The position numbers and the translations under genes are program-made. Of a DNA stretch of 64,000 nt, positions 17,345-26,800 are shown piece after piece. The stretch comes from Baekduia alba. Its GTDB lineage: Bacteria > Actinomycetota > Thermoleophilia > Solirubrobacterales > Solirubrobacteraceae. The stretch is taken from positions 5,518,001 to 5,582,000 of the forward strand of contig NZ_CP114013.1 in NCBI RefSeq assembly GCF_028416635.1, read 5' to 3'. The notes beneath the pieces are model-generated. The model was not told where the DNA came from, did no database searches, and saw only the letters and a program-made list of their open reading frames with translations. Every line of letters begins with the position of its first letter. Within the stretch, counting starts at the first letter, position 1.

Positions 17345-17932
17345 ATGCCCCCCGCCGTCCCCGCCACCGAGATCCGCGCCCGCATCCTCGGCGCGATGGC
17401 GCGCCTGGCCGCCGACAAGGGCTACGCGGCGGTCACGATCGACGACCTCGCCCGCGCGGCGCGCATCTCCAAGCGCACGTTCTACGCCCACTTCGCCGAC
17501 AAGGAGCGCTGCCTGCTGGCGGCCTACGAGGCGGCGGCGTCCTCGGTCTACGACGCCGCCGAGCGCGCGGCCGCGCAGGACGGCGGCAACTGGCGCCGCC
17601 AGGTCGACACGGTCATCGCCACCTACCTGATGGCGCTGGCCGCCCAGCCGGAGATGACGCGCCTCTTCCTGATCGAGATCCAGGCGGCGGGCGCGGCGGC
17701 GCTGGAGCTCCACCTCGCCGTCGACCTCCGCTACGCCGCGCTGCTGCGCCGGATCGTCAGGCGCGGCGGCCGGCGAACGCTGCCCCAACCCATGGCCATT
17801 GCCCTGCTCGGGGCCGTCAACGAGCTCGTCCTGCACGAGGTCGCCAACGACCGCACGACCCGCCTGCCGCGCCTCCTGGGCACCGTCCGCCCCCTCTTCG
17901 ACGCTGCCCTCGGACGAAATCTGGGTATGTGA
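17345..17932 (+). CDS. TetR-family regulator, 195 aa
   Basis: The N-terminal TetR helix-turn-helix is clear: RARILGAMARLAADKGYAAV, then TIDDLARAARISKRTFYAHF, then ADKERCLLAAYE. The rest is an all-helical ligand-binding domain of normal length. The ATG at 17345 is preferred because the DNA-binding domain begins right after it. The frame is open to 17276, but that would place the operator inside the gene. The divergent MDR/SDR operon and the palindrome between them make it the local repressor, relieved by an unknown hydrophobic ligand. TAGCGT at 17326-17331 is a candidate -10 box. Confidence 0.88.
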   Translation: MPPAVPATEIRARILGAMARLAADKGYAAVTIDDLARAARISKRTFYAHFADKERCLLAAYEAAASSVYDAAERAAAQDGGNWRRQVDTVIATYLMALAAQPEMTRLFLIEIQAAGAAALELHLAVDLRYAALLRRIVRRGGRRTLPQPMAIALLGAVNELVLHEVANDRTTRLPRLLGTVRPLFDAALGRNLGM

Positions 17933-18010
17933 CCGCGACACGCGTCCGTTGGGCGTGTTCTGTGCCAACGAAGCAACGACGAGACCTAAGATCCCATCGG
18001 GAGGGACTTG

Positions 18011-18979
18011 ATGCACCGTAGAACCTTGGGCTGGGCGTTCCGCGCCGGCGCACTCGCGCTGACGCTCGCCGCCCTGCCCACCGCCGCCGCCATGGCGGCG
18101 ACCGCGCCGGTCGTCACGACGGGCGGCACCTCGAACCTCGCGCAGCAGACCGTCACGCTCGCGGGCACCGTCGACCCCAACGGGGCCGACACGAAGGTGC
18201 TGTTCCAGTACGGCACGACCAACCGCTACGGGTCGGGGACGGCCGAGCAGACGGTCTCCGGCGACGGCCGGCGCTCGATCACGGTCGACGTGTCGGGCCT
18301 CGCGCCCGCGACGACCTACCACTACCGCTTCATCGCGACCAACGCCAAGGGCTTGGACAACGGCGCCGACCGGACGTTCAAGACCAAGGCCCAGCCGCTC
18401 GGCGTGACGCTCAACGCCACGCCCAACCCATTGGCGCCGGGCGCGACGACGACGCTCGCGGGCCAGCTCACCGGCACGGGCAACGGCGGTCGCCAGATCG
18501 TCCTGCAGACCAACCCGTTCCCCTACACCCAGGGCTTCAAGCCCTACGGGAACAAGCTGATCACCGACGCAGCCGGCAACTTCACGTTCCCGGGCGTCCC
18601 GATCGCGGTCAACACGCAGGTGCGCGTCGCGCTGCCCGACAAGCCGTCGGTCGTCAGCCCGATCGTCGTCGTCAGCGTCGCGGTCCGGATCTCGACCCAT
18701 CTCGGGGCCCACACGGTCACGCGCGGGCACCAGCTCACGTTCTCCGGGACCGTCAAGCCCGCGGTCGACGGCACGCCGATCGCGATCCAGAAGCTGAACT
18801 CCAAGAAGCACTGGGTCACGATCGCCGGGACCGCCGCGCGCCACAGCAGCAGCGGCCAGTCGACGTACAGCAAGCACGTGAAGATCAGCCGCGGCGGCAA
18901 GTACCGCGTCTACGCGGGCGTCGCCAACGGCATGTACGTCCCCTCGACGGGGTCGACGGTCACCATCCACACCAAGTAG
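18011..18979 (+). CDS. exported Fn3-like domain protein, 322 aa
   Basis: The signal peptide ends around ALPTAAAMAA (residue 31). Residues 35-128 are one Fn3-like domain with the signature VLFQYGTTNRYG and GLAPATTYHYRFIATNAKG, the same type as in the 5199-8738 protein. After a linker come two more beta domains resembling bacterial Ig/transthyretin-like repeats (LTFSGTVKP and similar). GGGAGGG at about 17998-18004 precedes the ATG; a TTG at 18008 is adjacent. It stands alone and is followed by a strong hairpin terminator at 18990-19029. It is probably a surface adhesion or matrix protein. Confidence 0.85.
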   Translation: MHRRTLGWAFRAGALALTLAALPTAAAMAATAPVVTTGGTSNLAQQTVTLAGTVDPNGADTKVLFQYGTTNRYGSGTAEQTVSGDGRRSITVDVSGLAPATTYHYRFIATNAKGLDNGADRTFKTKAQPLGVTLNATPNPLAPGATTTLAGQLTGTGNGGRQIVLQTNPFPYTQGFKPYGNKLITDAAGNFTFPGVPIAVNTQVRVALPDKPSVVSPIVVVSVAVRISTHLGAHTVTRGHQLTFSGTVKPAVDGTPIAIQKLNSKKHWVTIAGTAARHSSSGQSTYSKHVKISRGGKYRVYAGVANGMYVPSTGSTVTIHTK

Positions 18980-18989
18980 GGCGATGGTC

Positions 18990-19029
18990 GGACCCGAGGC
19001 GGGCCGGGGACCCCGGCCCGCCTCGGTCC
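18990..19029 (+). terminator. 19-bp GC hairpin terminator
   Basis: GGACC(C)GAGGCGGGCCGGGG (18990-19009) pairs with CCCCGGCCCGCCTCGGTCC (19011-19029) with one bulged C and a minimal loop. It lies 11 nt after the stop of the Fn3 gene. There is no T-tract, only TGAAACC. It may also serve as an insulator before narK. Confidence 0.7.
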
Positions 19030-19072
19030 TGAAACCTGACCGCAACATCCAGGCCAAAGTCCGGACACGGGC

Positions 19073-19092
19073 GGCCGGCAGGATCGCCGGCC
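19073..19092 (+). promoter_or_regulatory. hairpin with the narK ribosome-binding site in its loop
   Basis: GGCCGGC (19073-19079) and GCCGGCC (19086-19092) are perfect 7-bp complements. The 6-nt loop AGGATC contains the only Shine-Dalgarno-like AGGA, and the right arm abuts the ATG at 19093. As RNA this could restrict translation initiation of the nitrate transporter. The structure is seen; the regulation is inferred. Confidence 0.5.
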
Positions 19093-20610
19093 ATGAGCAC
19101 GACGATCGACGTGTCCGGGACGCCTGCCGCCGCAGCCGCGTCCGCCAGCGCAGCGGCCCGCGGTCGTCGAGGCCGCTGGATCGACCAGTGGGAGCCGGAG
19201 GACGAGCGCTTCTGGGCGGCCACGGGCCAGCGCATCGCACGCAAGAACCTGCTCTGGTCGGTCTTCGCCGAGCACCTCGGCTTCTGCATCTGGTCGATCT
19301 GGGCGATCGTCGTCATCAACCTGGTCAACGTCGGGATCGCGCTCTCGGTGCCCGAGCAGTTCTGGCTGACGGCGACGCCGAACTTGATCGGCTCGGCCCT
19401 TCGCATCCCCTACACCTTCGCGCTGCCGCGCTTCGGCGGCCGCCTGTGGACGCTCGTCAGCGCGCTGCTGCTGCTGATCCCGACGGCGCTGCTGGCGTTC
19501 CTGGTGCCCAGCGGTTGGCTGGCCGATCAGCCGCACTCCACGCAGATGGCGGTCCTGCTCGGGTGCGCGGCCACGGCCGGCGTCGGCGGCGGCAACTTCT
19601 CGTCGTCGATGGCCAACATCTCGTTCTTCTACCCGGACGGCAAGAAGGGCTTCGCGCTGGGTCTGAACGCCGCGGGCGGAAACCTCGGCGTGGCGCTCAC
19701 CCAGCTCGTCGTCCCGCTGGTCATCATCGTCGGCGTCTCGGGCGCGGTCGTCAAGCTGCCGGTCCACCCGGTGCACCTGGGCTACGCGGGCCTGCTGTTC
19801 ATGCCGTTCATCGCGCTGGCCGCGGTCGGCGCCTGGCGGTACATGGACAGCCTGACGCAGGCGCGGACCGACACCACCGCCTACCGGCAGGCGATCCGCC
19901 AGCCGCAGACGTGGGTCATGTCGATGCTCTACATCGGGACGTTCGGCTCGTTCATCGGGTACTCGTTCGCCTTGCCGTTGGTCATCAAGAACACGTTCCC
20001 GGAGTTCCTGGCCGGGCATCCGTTCATCGCGACCTACCTCGCGGGCCTCGGCTTCGCCGGCGCGCTGGTCGGCTCGCTGGCCCGTCCGCTGGGCGGCCTG
20101 CTCTCGGACCGCATCGGCGGTGCGCGCGTGACGCTGACGGCGTTCCTCGGGATGGGCGCGTGCACGCTGGTGGCGATCGCGGGGGTCAACGCCCACTCGT
20201 TCGCGACGTTCTTCGGCGCCTACATGATCATCTTCCTGCTGGCCGGCGTCGGCAACGGCTCGACGTACCGGATGATCCCCGCGATCTTCGCCGCGCTCGG
20301 CCGGCGCGCGGGCGACGGCAAGGACACCATGTTGTCGTTCAAGCGCCAGACCGCGGCGGTGATCGGCATCGCGGGAGCGGTCGGCGCGTTCGGCGGCTTC
20401 CTGATCCAGGTCGCCTTCCGCCAGGCCAGCCTCGACGTGTCGGCCCTCATGAAGGCGGCGAAGGACCCGGCCGAGAAGGCGTCGATCGCCGCGGCGCACC
20501 AGGACTGGTCGGTCTCGGCGCTGTGGGTGTTCGTCGGCGCCTACGCCGTGTTCGCGGTCATGACGTACGTCGTCTACGTGCGCCGCGCCAGCCCGCTGAC
20601 CGGCGTCTAG
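19093..20610 (+). CDS. narK: nitrate/nitrite MFS transporter (NarK/NasA family)
   Basis: This 505-residue MFS carrier has both nitrate-porter signatures: TAGVGGGNFSSSMANISFFY near residue 160 and LLAGVGNGSTYRMIP near 385. The basic residues R (in LRIPYT) and R (in YRMIP) match the substrate arginines of NarK. An Ala/Ser-rich cytoplasmic tail of about 45 residues precedes helix 1. It brings nitrate in (or exchanges nitrate/nitrite) for the reductases encoded at 23804-30137. The start follows a hairpin whose loop holds the Shine-Dalgarno. Its TAG stop shares CTAG with the stop of the convergent TrpD-like gene. Upstream, GAAAC-N6-GCAAC at 19031-19046 is a possible half GlnR box. Confidence 0.93.
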   Translation: MSTTIDVSGTPAAAAASASAAARGRRGRWIDQWEPEDERFWAATGQRIARKNLLWSVFAEHLGFCIWSIWAIVVINLVNVGIALSVPEQFWLTATPNLIGSALRIPYTFALPRFGGRLWTLVSALLLLIPTALLAFLVPSGWLADQPHSTQMAVLLGCAATAGVGGGNFSSSMANISFFYPDGKKGFALGLNAAGGNLGVALTQLVVPLVIIVGVSGAVVKLPVHPVHLGYAGLLFMPFIALAAVGAWRYMDSLTQARTDTTAYRQAIRQPQTWVMSMLYIGTFGSFIGYSFALPLVIKNTFPEFLAGHPFIATYLAGLGFAGALVGSLARPLGGLLSDRIGGARVTLTAFLGMGACTLVAIAGVNAHSFATFFGAYMIIFLLAGVGNGSTYRMIPAIFAALGRRAGDGKDTMLSFKRQTAAVIGIAGAVGAFGGFLIQVAFRQASLDVSALMKAAKDPAEKASIAAAHQDWSVSALWVFVGAYAVFAVMTYVVYVRRASPLTGV

Positions 20611-21659
20611 CCGAGCAACGCGTCGAGCGTCGCCGCGGCCCGGCCGTCGTCCAGCACCGCCTCGCAGCGGCGCAGGGCGTCGGCCGGGTCGTTCGTCGTC
20701 CCCGCGGCGATCAGGCGGACCGCTCCGCTGAGCGCCACGGCCTGGCGCGCCGGACCGGCGTCCTCGCCACGCAGCACGGCACGCGTGAGGTCGGCCGCGA
20801 CCTCGGGGTCGGCGTCGCCGCGCAGGACGAGGCCGAGGCGCTCGGGCAGGTCGACGGCGCCACCCGCATGCGACAGCACCGCGACCGGCCGGCCGGGGCG
20901 CAGCACGTCGGAGCCCTCGACGCCGCGGATGGCGATCGCGCGGTCTGCACCCAGCCGCTCCAGCGCGCCGAGCAGCCGGCCCGCGTAGCTGCCGTGGGTG
21001 TGGCCGACGACGAAGCGCCGGGCGCCGAACCAGTCCACGAGCTTCTCGGCGCTGTGGATCGGGCCCCGCAGGCCGATCTCGTCGCGGGTCTTGGCCAGCG
21101 CCTCCCAGCCGGGCAGGGCCGCGCCGGCGTGCACCACCGAGACCCCCGCGCGCGCGAGCATCGCCTCGGACTCCGTGGGCGTCGGCCGCGCCGGACCGCC
21201 GAGCGCGCCGAGCACCTCGGCCACCGTGATGCCGTGCTTGGGACCGAGCCGGCCGCCGCAGCTCGTGACGACGGCCGCCCCGGCCGCGGCGGCGCACACC
21301 GCCGCCGCGAGCGAGAGCGGCGGCGCGTCGGCGACGCCGTCGAAGGCGCCGGCGCTCGCCACCAGCGGACGGTTGCCGGCCACCCCTTCGACGTGCAGCG
21401 GGGCCGCGCGGTCGCGCAGCGCCGCGGTGACCCCCGCCAGCTCCTCGGCGCCTTCGCCCTTGACGCGCAGTCCGATCAGGAACGCGCCCACCTGCGCCGG
21501 CGACACCTCGCCGGCGAGCAGCGCGGCCGTCGCCTCGCGCGCCTCGTCGAACGTCAGGTCGCGCGACCCGCGCGGGCCGGTCGCGACCGCCTTGATCATC
21601 GCGCGGAAGCCGGCGTAGCCTGCCCGCCCGCGCAGCGGCTGCGTGGCGCTCTCGGTCAT
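20607..21659 (-). CDS. TrpD-like (anthranilate phosphoribosyltransferase family) protein, 350 aa
   Basis: The fold is that of the nucleoside phosphorylase/TrpD class: a helical N-domain with LLAGEVSPAQVGAFLIGLRV, then a Rossmann-like domain with SCGGRLGPKHGITVAEVLGA and AIRGVEGSDVLRPG. The catalytic PRPP loop of true TrpD (GTGGD, followed by NIST) is replaced by VASAGAFDG and PPLSLAA, so anthranilate transfer is unlikely. It resembles the TrpD2/YbiB side branch in that respect. It is the last gene of the glnA, glnR-like, trpD-like set, with an ATGA overlap with the regulator. There are no other trp genes here. A role tied to nitrogen control is suggested by position only. Confidence 0.75.
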   Translation of the reverse strand: MTESATQPLRGRAGYAGFRAMIKAVATGPRGSRDLTFDEAREATAALLAGEVSPAQVGAFLIGLRVKGEGAEELAGVTAALRDRAAPLHVEGVAGNRPLVASAGAFDGVADAPPLSLAAAVCAAAAGAAVVTSCGGRLGPKHGITVAEVLGALGGPARPTPTESEAMLARAGVSVVHAGAALPGWEALAKTRDEIGLRGPIHSAEKLVDWFGARRFVVGHTHGSYAGRLLGALERLGADRAIAIRGVEGSDVLRPGRPVAVLSHAGGAVDLPERLGLVLRGDADPEVAADLTRAVLRGEDAGPARQAVALSGAVRLIAAGTTNDPADALRRCEAVLDDGRAAATLDALLG

Positions 21660-22336
21660 CGTCCCTCTCCTTCGAAGCGGTAGCCGACGCTGCGCACGGT
21701 CTTGATCCGGCCGGCGTGCTCGGCCCCGAGCTTGGCGCGCACGCGGCGCACGTGGACGTCCACCGTGCGCGCGCCCCCGTAGTAGTCGAAGCCCCAGACG
21801 CGGCTCAGCAGCGCCTCGCGACCGAAGACGCGACCCGGATGGGTCACCAGGAACTTCAACAACTCGTACTCCATGTAGGTGAAGTCGATCGGCCGCGCGT
21901 CGATGGCGACCTGGTAGGTCGCGAGGTTGACCGCCAGCGACCCGACCCGCACGACGTTGTCGTCCGGGACGCCGTTGACGCGGCGGCGCGCGCGGGCGAT
22001 CCGGGCGCGCAGCTCGGCGGCGCGCAGCGGCAGGACGATCAGCTCGTGGCCCTCGTGGACTGCACCGCCGTGGTCGAGCTCGGCGCCGTCGATCGCGACG
22101 ACGACCGGCACGTCGCCGAGGTCCTCGTCGCCCTCGAGGCGCGCGCACAGCCCCGGGTCGCTCAGCACGAGCGCGAGGTCGGGCGGCCGCGGCGGCGCGC
22201 CGCCGTCGCCCTCGGGCCGCAGCGAGCCGTTGGCCGACACCTTGCGTGGCGCGAAGCCCAGCTCGGCGAGCAGCCGCGCGACGTCGGAGGCCACGTCGTC
22301 GACCGACTCGTCGGTGTAGATCCACGCCTCCGGCAT
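21656..22336 (-). CDS. glnR: GlnR-like OmpR-family nitrogen regulator, 226 aa
   Basis: Residues 130-225 are an OmpR/PhoB winged helix almost diagnostic for actinobacterial GlnR: FTYMEYELLKFLVTHPGRVF, then GREALLSRVWGFDYYGGART, then VDVHVRRVRAKLG and TVRSVGYRF. The N-terminal 120 residues form a divergent receiver with a few acidic residues but no normal D-D-T/K set, as in GlnR, which works without phosphorylation. It lies 12 nt after glnA and overlaps the TrpD-like gene. A four-half-site GlnR box is present between glnA and the nitrate reductase gene. The likely role is activation of nitrate, nitrite and ammonium assimilation under nitrogen limitation. Confidence 0.85.
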   Translation of the reverse strand: MPEAWIYTDESVDDVASDVARLLAELGFAPRKVSANGSLRPEGDGGAPPRPPDLALVLSDPGLCARLEGDEDLGDVPVVVAIDGAELDHGGAVHEGHELIVLPLRAAELRARIARARRRVNGVPDDNVVRVGSLAVNLATYQVAIDARPIDFTYMEYELLKFLVTHPGRVFGREALLSRVWGFDYYGGARTVDVHVRRVRAKLGAEHAGRIKTVRSVGYRFEGEGR

Positions 22337-22348
22337 GTCGAGGCCTAC

Positions 22349-23656
22349 CTACAACAACCGTAGGAAGCGTTCCAGCTCCCAGGTCGAGACTGTGGCCTGG
22401 TAGGCGTCCCACTCCGCGCGCTTGTTGGCGACGACCAGGTCGACGACGCGGTCGCCGAGGGTCTCGCGCGCGAGGTCGGAGGACTCGAAGCGGTCGGTGG
22501 CCTCGCGCAGGTCGGCGGGGAGCTTTGGCGCGTCGACCGACGCGGCGTCGTCGCCGTTGGCCTCCGGGCCCAGCTGGTAGCCGCGCTCGATGCCGCGCAG
22601 GCCGGCGGCGAGCACGAGCGCCAGCGACAGGTACGGGTTGGCGCCGGGGTCCGGCGAGCGCAGCTCGATCCGCGTCGCCGTCTCCCGCGTCGGCCGCGAC
22701 GCGGGGACACGCACGAGACCCGCGCCACCGGTCCGCGTCCACTGCACGTGCCGCGGCGCCTCGAAGCCGTTCGCGAGCCGCTTGTAGGAGTTGACCCACT
22801 GGTTGGTCAGCAGCGTCAGCTCGCCGGCGTGGGCGAGGATCCCGGCCAGGAAGCGCCGGCCCTGCGGCGACAGCGGTGTGCTCGGGTCCGGGTCGTGGAA
22901 GACGTTGCGGTCGCCGTCGAAGAGGCTCAGGTGCAGGTGCATCCCGCTGCCCGCGTGCTCCTGCAGCGGCTTGGGCATGAAGGTGGCGAAGAGGCCCAGC
23001 TCCGACGCGACCTCCTTGACCGTGAGGCGGAACGTCGTGATCGCGTCGGCCATCGAGAGCGCGTCGGTGTGGGCGAGCTGGATCTCGTGCTGGCTGGGCG
23101 CCACCTCGTGGTGGCTGGCCTTGACCGGGATGCCGAGGTGCTCGAGGTGGTCGATCGTCCGGCGGCGGAAGTCCGAGCCCTCGTCGAGCGGCGTCAGGTC
23201 GAAGTAGGCGCCGTCGTCCAGCGGGCGCGGCACCGGGCTGTCGTCCTCGCCCGCGAAGAGGAAGAACTCGATCTCGGCGCCGACCTGGACGGTCCAGCCG
23301 AGGTCGGCGACCTGGGCCAGGACGCGCTGCAGCGCGTCGCGCGAGTCGGCCGGGAAGGCGCCTCCGTCGGGCTCGCGCACGGTGCAGAACATGCGGCCGA
23401 CCACCCCGTCGCGCCAGGGGAGCAGCGCGAACGTGGACGGGTCGGGGTAGGCGATGACGTCGCGCTCGCGGCGCCGGGCGGCGCCTTCGAGGCTCGAGCC
23501 GTCCAGGCCGACGCCGTCCTCGAGCACCTGCTCGAGCTCGGAGGCGGGGACGGCGAGCGATTTGAGGATGCCGAGGACGTCGACGAACCAGAGGCGGACG
23601 AAGCGGACGCCGCGCTCCTCGGCCGTGCGCAGCACGTATGTATCCCGTGGACCCAT
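22349..23656 (-). CDS. glnA: glutamine synthetase type I, 435 aa
   Basis: It carries the GSI signatures in order: VGLDGSSLEG near residue 50, GAEIEFFLF near 125 (metal-binding Glu), SHHEVAPSQHEIQLAHTDAL near 180, GSGMHLHLSLF near 235 (metal His), LTNQWVNSYKRLANGFEAP near 280, and RIELRSPDPGANPYLSLA near 345. The length fits the short GSI-alpha form, and the NLYDLPPEE-type adenylylation loop is not seen, so covalent control is unlikely. The enzyme makes glutamine from glutamate, ammonia and ATP, trapping the product of NirBD. It is the first gene of a minus-strand set with the GlnR-like regulator and faces the nitrate reductase gene divergently. Confidence 0.93.
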   Translation of the reverse strand: MGPRDTYVLRTAEERGVRFVRLWFVDVLGILKSLAVPASELEQVLEDGVGLDGSSLEGAARRRERDVIAYPDPSTFALLPWRDGVVGRMFCTVREPDGGAFPADSRDALQRVLAQVADLGWTVQVGAEIEFFLFAGEDDSPVPRPLDDGAYFDLTPLDEGSDFRRRTIDHLEHLGIPVKASHHEVAPSQHEIQLAHTDALSMADAITTFRLTVKEVASELGLFATFMPKPLQEHAGSGMHLHLSLFDGDRNVFHDPDPSTPLSPQGRRFLAGILAHAGELTLLTNQWVNSYKRLANGFEAPRHVQWTRTGGAGLVRVPASRPTRETATRIELRSPDPGANPYLSLALVLAAGLRGIERGYQLGPEANGDDAASVDAPKLPADLREATDRFESSDLARETLGDRVVDLVVANKRAEWDAYQATVSTWELERFLRLL

Positions 23657-23740
23657 GCGGTGTCAGAGACGGTGGCAGCGATGTGGCGCGTGCACATCCT
23701 CCGCGAGGTCGGAACTCGTTCGCCGACCGGTCGAGCGGAC

Positions 23741-23778
23741 GACACCAAGCCGAAACAAAGCCGTCGCGGAAGGGAAAC
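23741..23778. promoter_or_regulatory. candidate GlnR box
   Basis: Four pentamers lie at exact 11-bp steps: GACAC (23741), GAAAC (23752), GTCGC (23763) and GAAAC (23774), each followed by six bases. The known actinobacterial GlnR box is gTnAC-N6-GaAAC repeated twice; both b-sites are exact and each a-site has one mismatch. It lies between glnA (start 23656) and the nitrate reductase (start about 23804), next to a GlnR-like gene, so one box could serve both directions. Confidence 0.7.
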
Positions 23779-23803
23779 GGTCGGGCCGCACCATCCCTGC
23801 CGC

Positions 23804-26800
23804 GTGCCCGGCCCGACATCCACGTCCACCCTGTGCCCGTATTGCGGGACCGGCTGCGGCCTCTCGGTCGACGTCGAGGGCGGGCGGGTGCGGGGCGTCG
23901 CGGGCGACGCGCGCCATCCGGTCAACCGTGGGCGGACGTGCCGCAAGCCGCTGGAGCTGGGATCTGCGGTTCACGCCGCCGACCGGCCGACGACGCCGCT
24001 GGTCCGGGCGTCCCGCGACCTGCCGTTCGCCTCGACGTCCTGGGACGACGCCATCGACGGGGTCGCGGCGCGGCTGCGCGCGATCGTGGACGAGTCGGGG
24101 CCGGACGCGATCGCGTTCTACGTCTCGGGCCAGCTGCTGACCGAGGACTACTACGCGGTCAACAAGCTGGCCAAGGGCTTCCTGGGCACCAACAACGTCG
24201 ACTCCAACTCGCGGCTGTGCATGTCCAGCGCGGTGGCGGGCTACACGGGCGCGTTCGGGGCCGACGGGCCGCCGCCCGCCTATGCGGACCTCGCGGCGGC
24301 CGACTGCCTGCTGCTGCTGGGGTCCAACACGGCGGCGTGCCACCCGATCGTGTGGTCGCGGATCCGGGACCGGCAGGCCGAGGGCGCGCGCGTGATCGTC
24401 GTCGACCCGCGCGCGACGCCGACGGCGATCGCCGCCGACCTGCACCTCGCGGTGCGGCCCGGGACCGACCTGCCGTTGTTGAACGCCATGCTCTGCGTGC
24501 TGGAGCGCGACGGGCTGCTGGACCGCGACTTCATCGCGCGGCACACCAGCGGCTTCGACGCGACGATGGCGGTGGCGCGCGCGTGGCCGGTGGAGCGCGC
24601 CGCGCAGGCGTGCGGCGTCGCGGCGGCCGACATCGAGCGCGCCGCGGAGTGGTTCGGCGCGGCGGGTGCGGCGATGACCCTGTGGTCGATGGGCGCCAAC
24701 CAGTCGGCCGTCGGGACGCTGAAGAACCGCGCGCTGATCAACCTCTGCCTGGCCACCGGGAACCTGGGACGGCCGGGCTGCGGGCCGCTCTCACTGACCG
24801 GGCAGCCCAACGCGATGGGCGGCCGGGAAGTTGGTGGGCTCGCCCACCTGCTGCCGGGCTACCGACGCGTCGACGACGGCGTCGACCGCGCGGCGATGGA
24901 GGCGCACTGGGGGCTGGAGGCGGGCGCGCTCTCGGCGGTCCCGGGCCTGACGGCGACCGAGGTCGTCGACGCGCTGCTGGACGGACGCGTCCGCGCGGTG
25001 CTGGTGGCGGCGACCAACCCGGTGGTGTCGCTCCCCGACGGCGCACGGGTGCGCGAGGCCTTCGAGCGCTGCGAGCTGCTGGTCGTCCAGGACTGCCACC
25101 ACCCGACGGAGACCAGCGCGCTGGCGCACGTCGTCCTGCCGGCCGCGGCATGGCCCGAGAAGGAAGGCTCGATGACGTCGTCGGAGCGGCGCGTCGGGCT
25201 CGTGCGCAAGCTGCTCGACGCACCCGGCGAGGCGCGCCCGGACTGGCAGATCTACGCGGGGCTGGCCCGAGCCCTCGGGTTCGGCGACGCGTTCGCATGG
25301 CCCGACGCGGCCGCGGTCTACGACGAGTTCGCAGCGACCACGGCGGGGCGGCCCTGTGACGTCAGCGGCGTCTCGCACGCGCGGCTGCGACGCGAGGGCT
25401 CGGTGCAGTGGCCGGCCCCGGCGGCGCTCGTCGCGGGCGCGACCGCGGACGGCACCGTGCGGCTGTACGAGGATCGGCGGCCGCCGACGCCGGACCGGCG
25501 CGCACGGTTCGGGCCCGCGCCGCACAGCGCGCCGGCCGACGCGCCGGACCCCGAGTTCCCCATGACCTTGACCACCGGGCGCGTCGCCGACCAGTGGCAC
25601 ACCATGAGCCGCACGGGCAAGTCCTCCGCCTTGCGCGCGGCCGCCGGCGTCCCGACCCTGAGCGTCCACCCCGAGGACGGCAAGGCCTATGGGTTGGTCG
25701 ACGGCGACGACGTCCGGGTGCGCTCGCGCCGCCGCGGCGAGGTCGTCCTGCGCGCGGCGTTCGACGCCACGCTGCCGCGCGGCGTCGCCTTCGCGCCGTT
25801 CCACTGGGGCGCGGCACACGCACCAGCGGGTGCCGGCGCGGTGAACGCGGTCAGCCACGCCACGGTCGACCCGACGTCGAAGCAGCCGGAGCTGAAGGCC
25901 ATGGCGGTCGCGCTGGAGCCGGCGCGTGGGCGGGCGGCGCGGCGGGGCGCGGATGGACCACGGCGCCGGCTCGTCGTCGTCGGCACCGGCATGGCGGCGC
26001 TCGCCACCGTCGAGGAGGTCCTGCGGCGCGATCCGGACGGCTGGCGGATCACCATGCTCGGCGAGGAGCCTGGGCCCGTATACAACCGCATCATGTTGTC
26101 CAAGCTGCTCGCGGGCGAGTGCGGGCCCGGCGACCTGGAGGTCAAGCCGCTGGCCTGGTACGCGCAGCGCGGGATCGACCTGCGCGGCGACTGCCCGGCG
26201 GTCGCGATCGACACCACCAACAAGGTGGTGCGCGACCTCGCGGGAGGCGCGCATCGTTACGACACGCTGGTGGTCGCGACGGGCTCGCGCGCGTTCGTCC
26301 CGCCGCTGGCCGGCGCCGACCTCCCGCACGTCGGCGTCTTCCGGACCTGGGCGGACGTCGCCGCGCTGTCGGGGACGCCGGTGGCGGGCCGGCGCGCGGT
26401 CGTCCTCGGCGGCGGCCTGCTGGGCCTGGAGGCGGCCGCCGGCCTGCACGCGCGCGGCGCCCGCGTCACGGTGGTCGAGCCCGCGCCGCGGCTGATGGGG
26501 CGCCAGCTCGACGACGCCTCGGCGTCGATGCTCGGCGCCGCCCTGCGCGCCCGCGGAATCGCGCTGCGCGTGGGCGTCCTGCCGGAGCGGATCACGCCGG
26601 ACGCGGTGGTCCTCGACGGCGGCGACGCCACGCCGCTGCCCGCCGACCTCGTCGTCGTCGCCGCCGGCGTGCGCCCGGAGACGACGCTCGCCCGTGAGGC
26701 CGGGCTGCCCGTCGCGCGCGGCATCGTCGTCGACGACGCGCTGCGCGCCGGCGCGCCTGGGGTCTTCGCCGTCGGCGAGTGCGCCGAGCACCAAGGCATG

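Noticed and set aside
19031-19057. Full GlnR box before narK
   Set aside because: Only GAAAC-N6-GCAAC fits; the outer pentamers GCCTC and GCCAA do not, so it is noted as a half box at most.
19073-19092. ANTAR-type antitermination hairpin before narK
   Set aside because: ANTAR targets need two hairpins with A and G at loop positions 1 and 4. The loop here is AGGATC, and no matching second hairpin is seen.
20607-23819. A very long minus-strand open frame of about 1070 codons
   Set aside because: Only its last part is the TrpD-like gene. The rest is Arg/Ala/Gly-rich frame through glnR and glnA, typical of GC-rich shadow frames.
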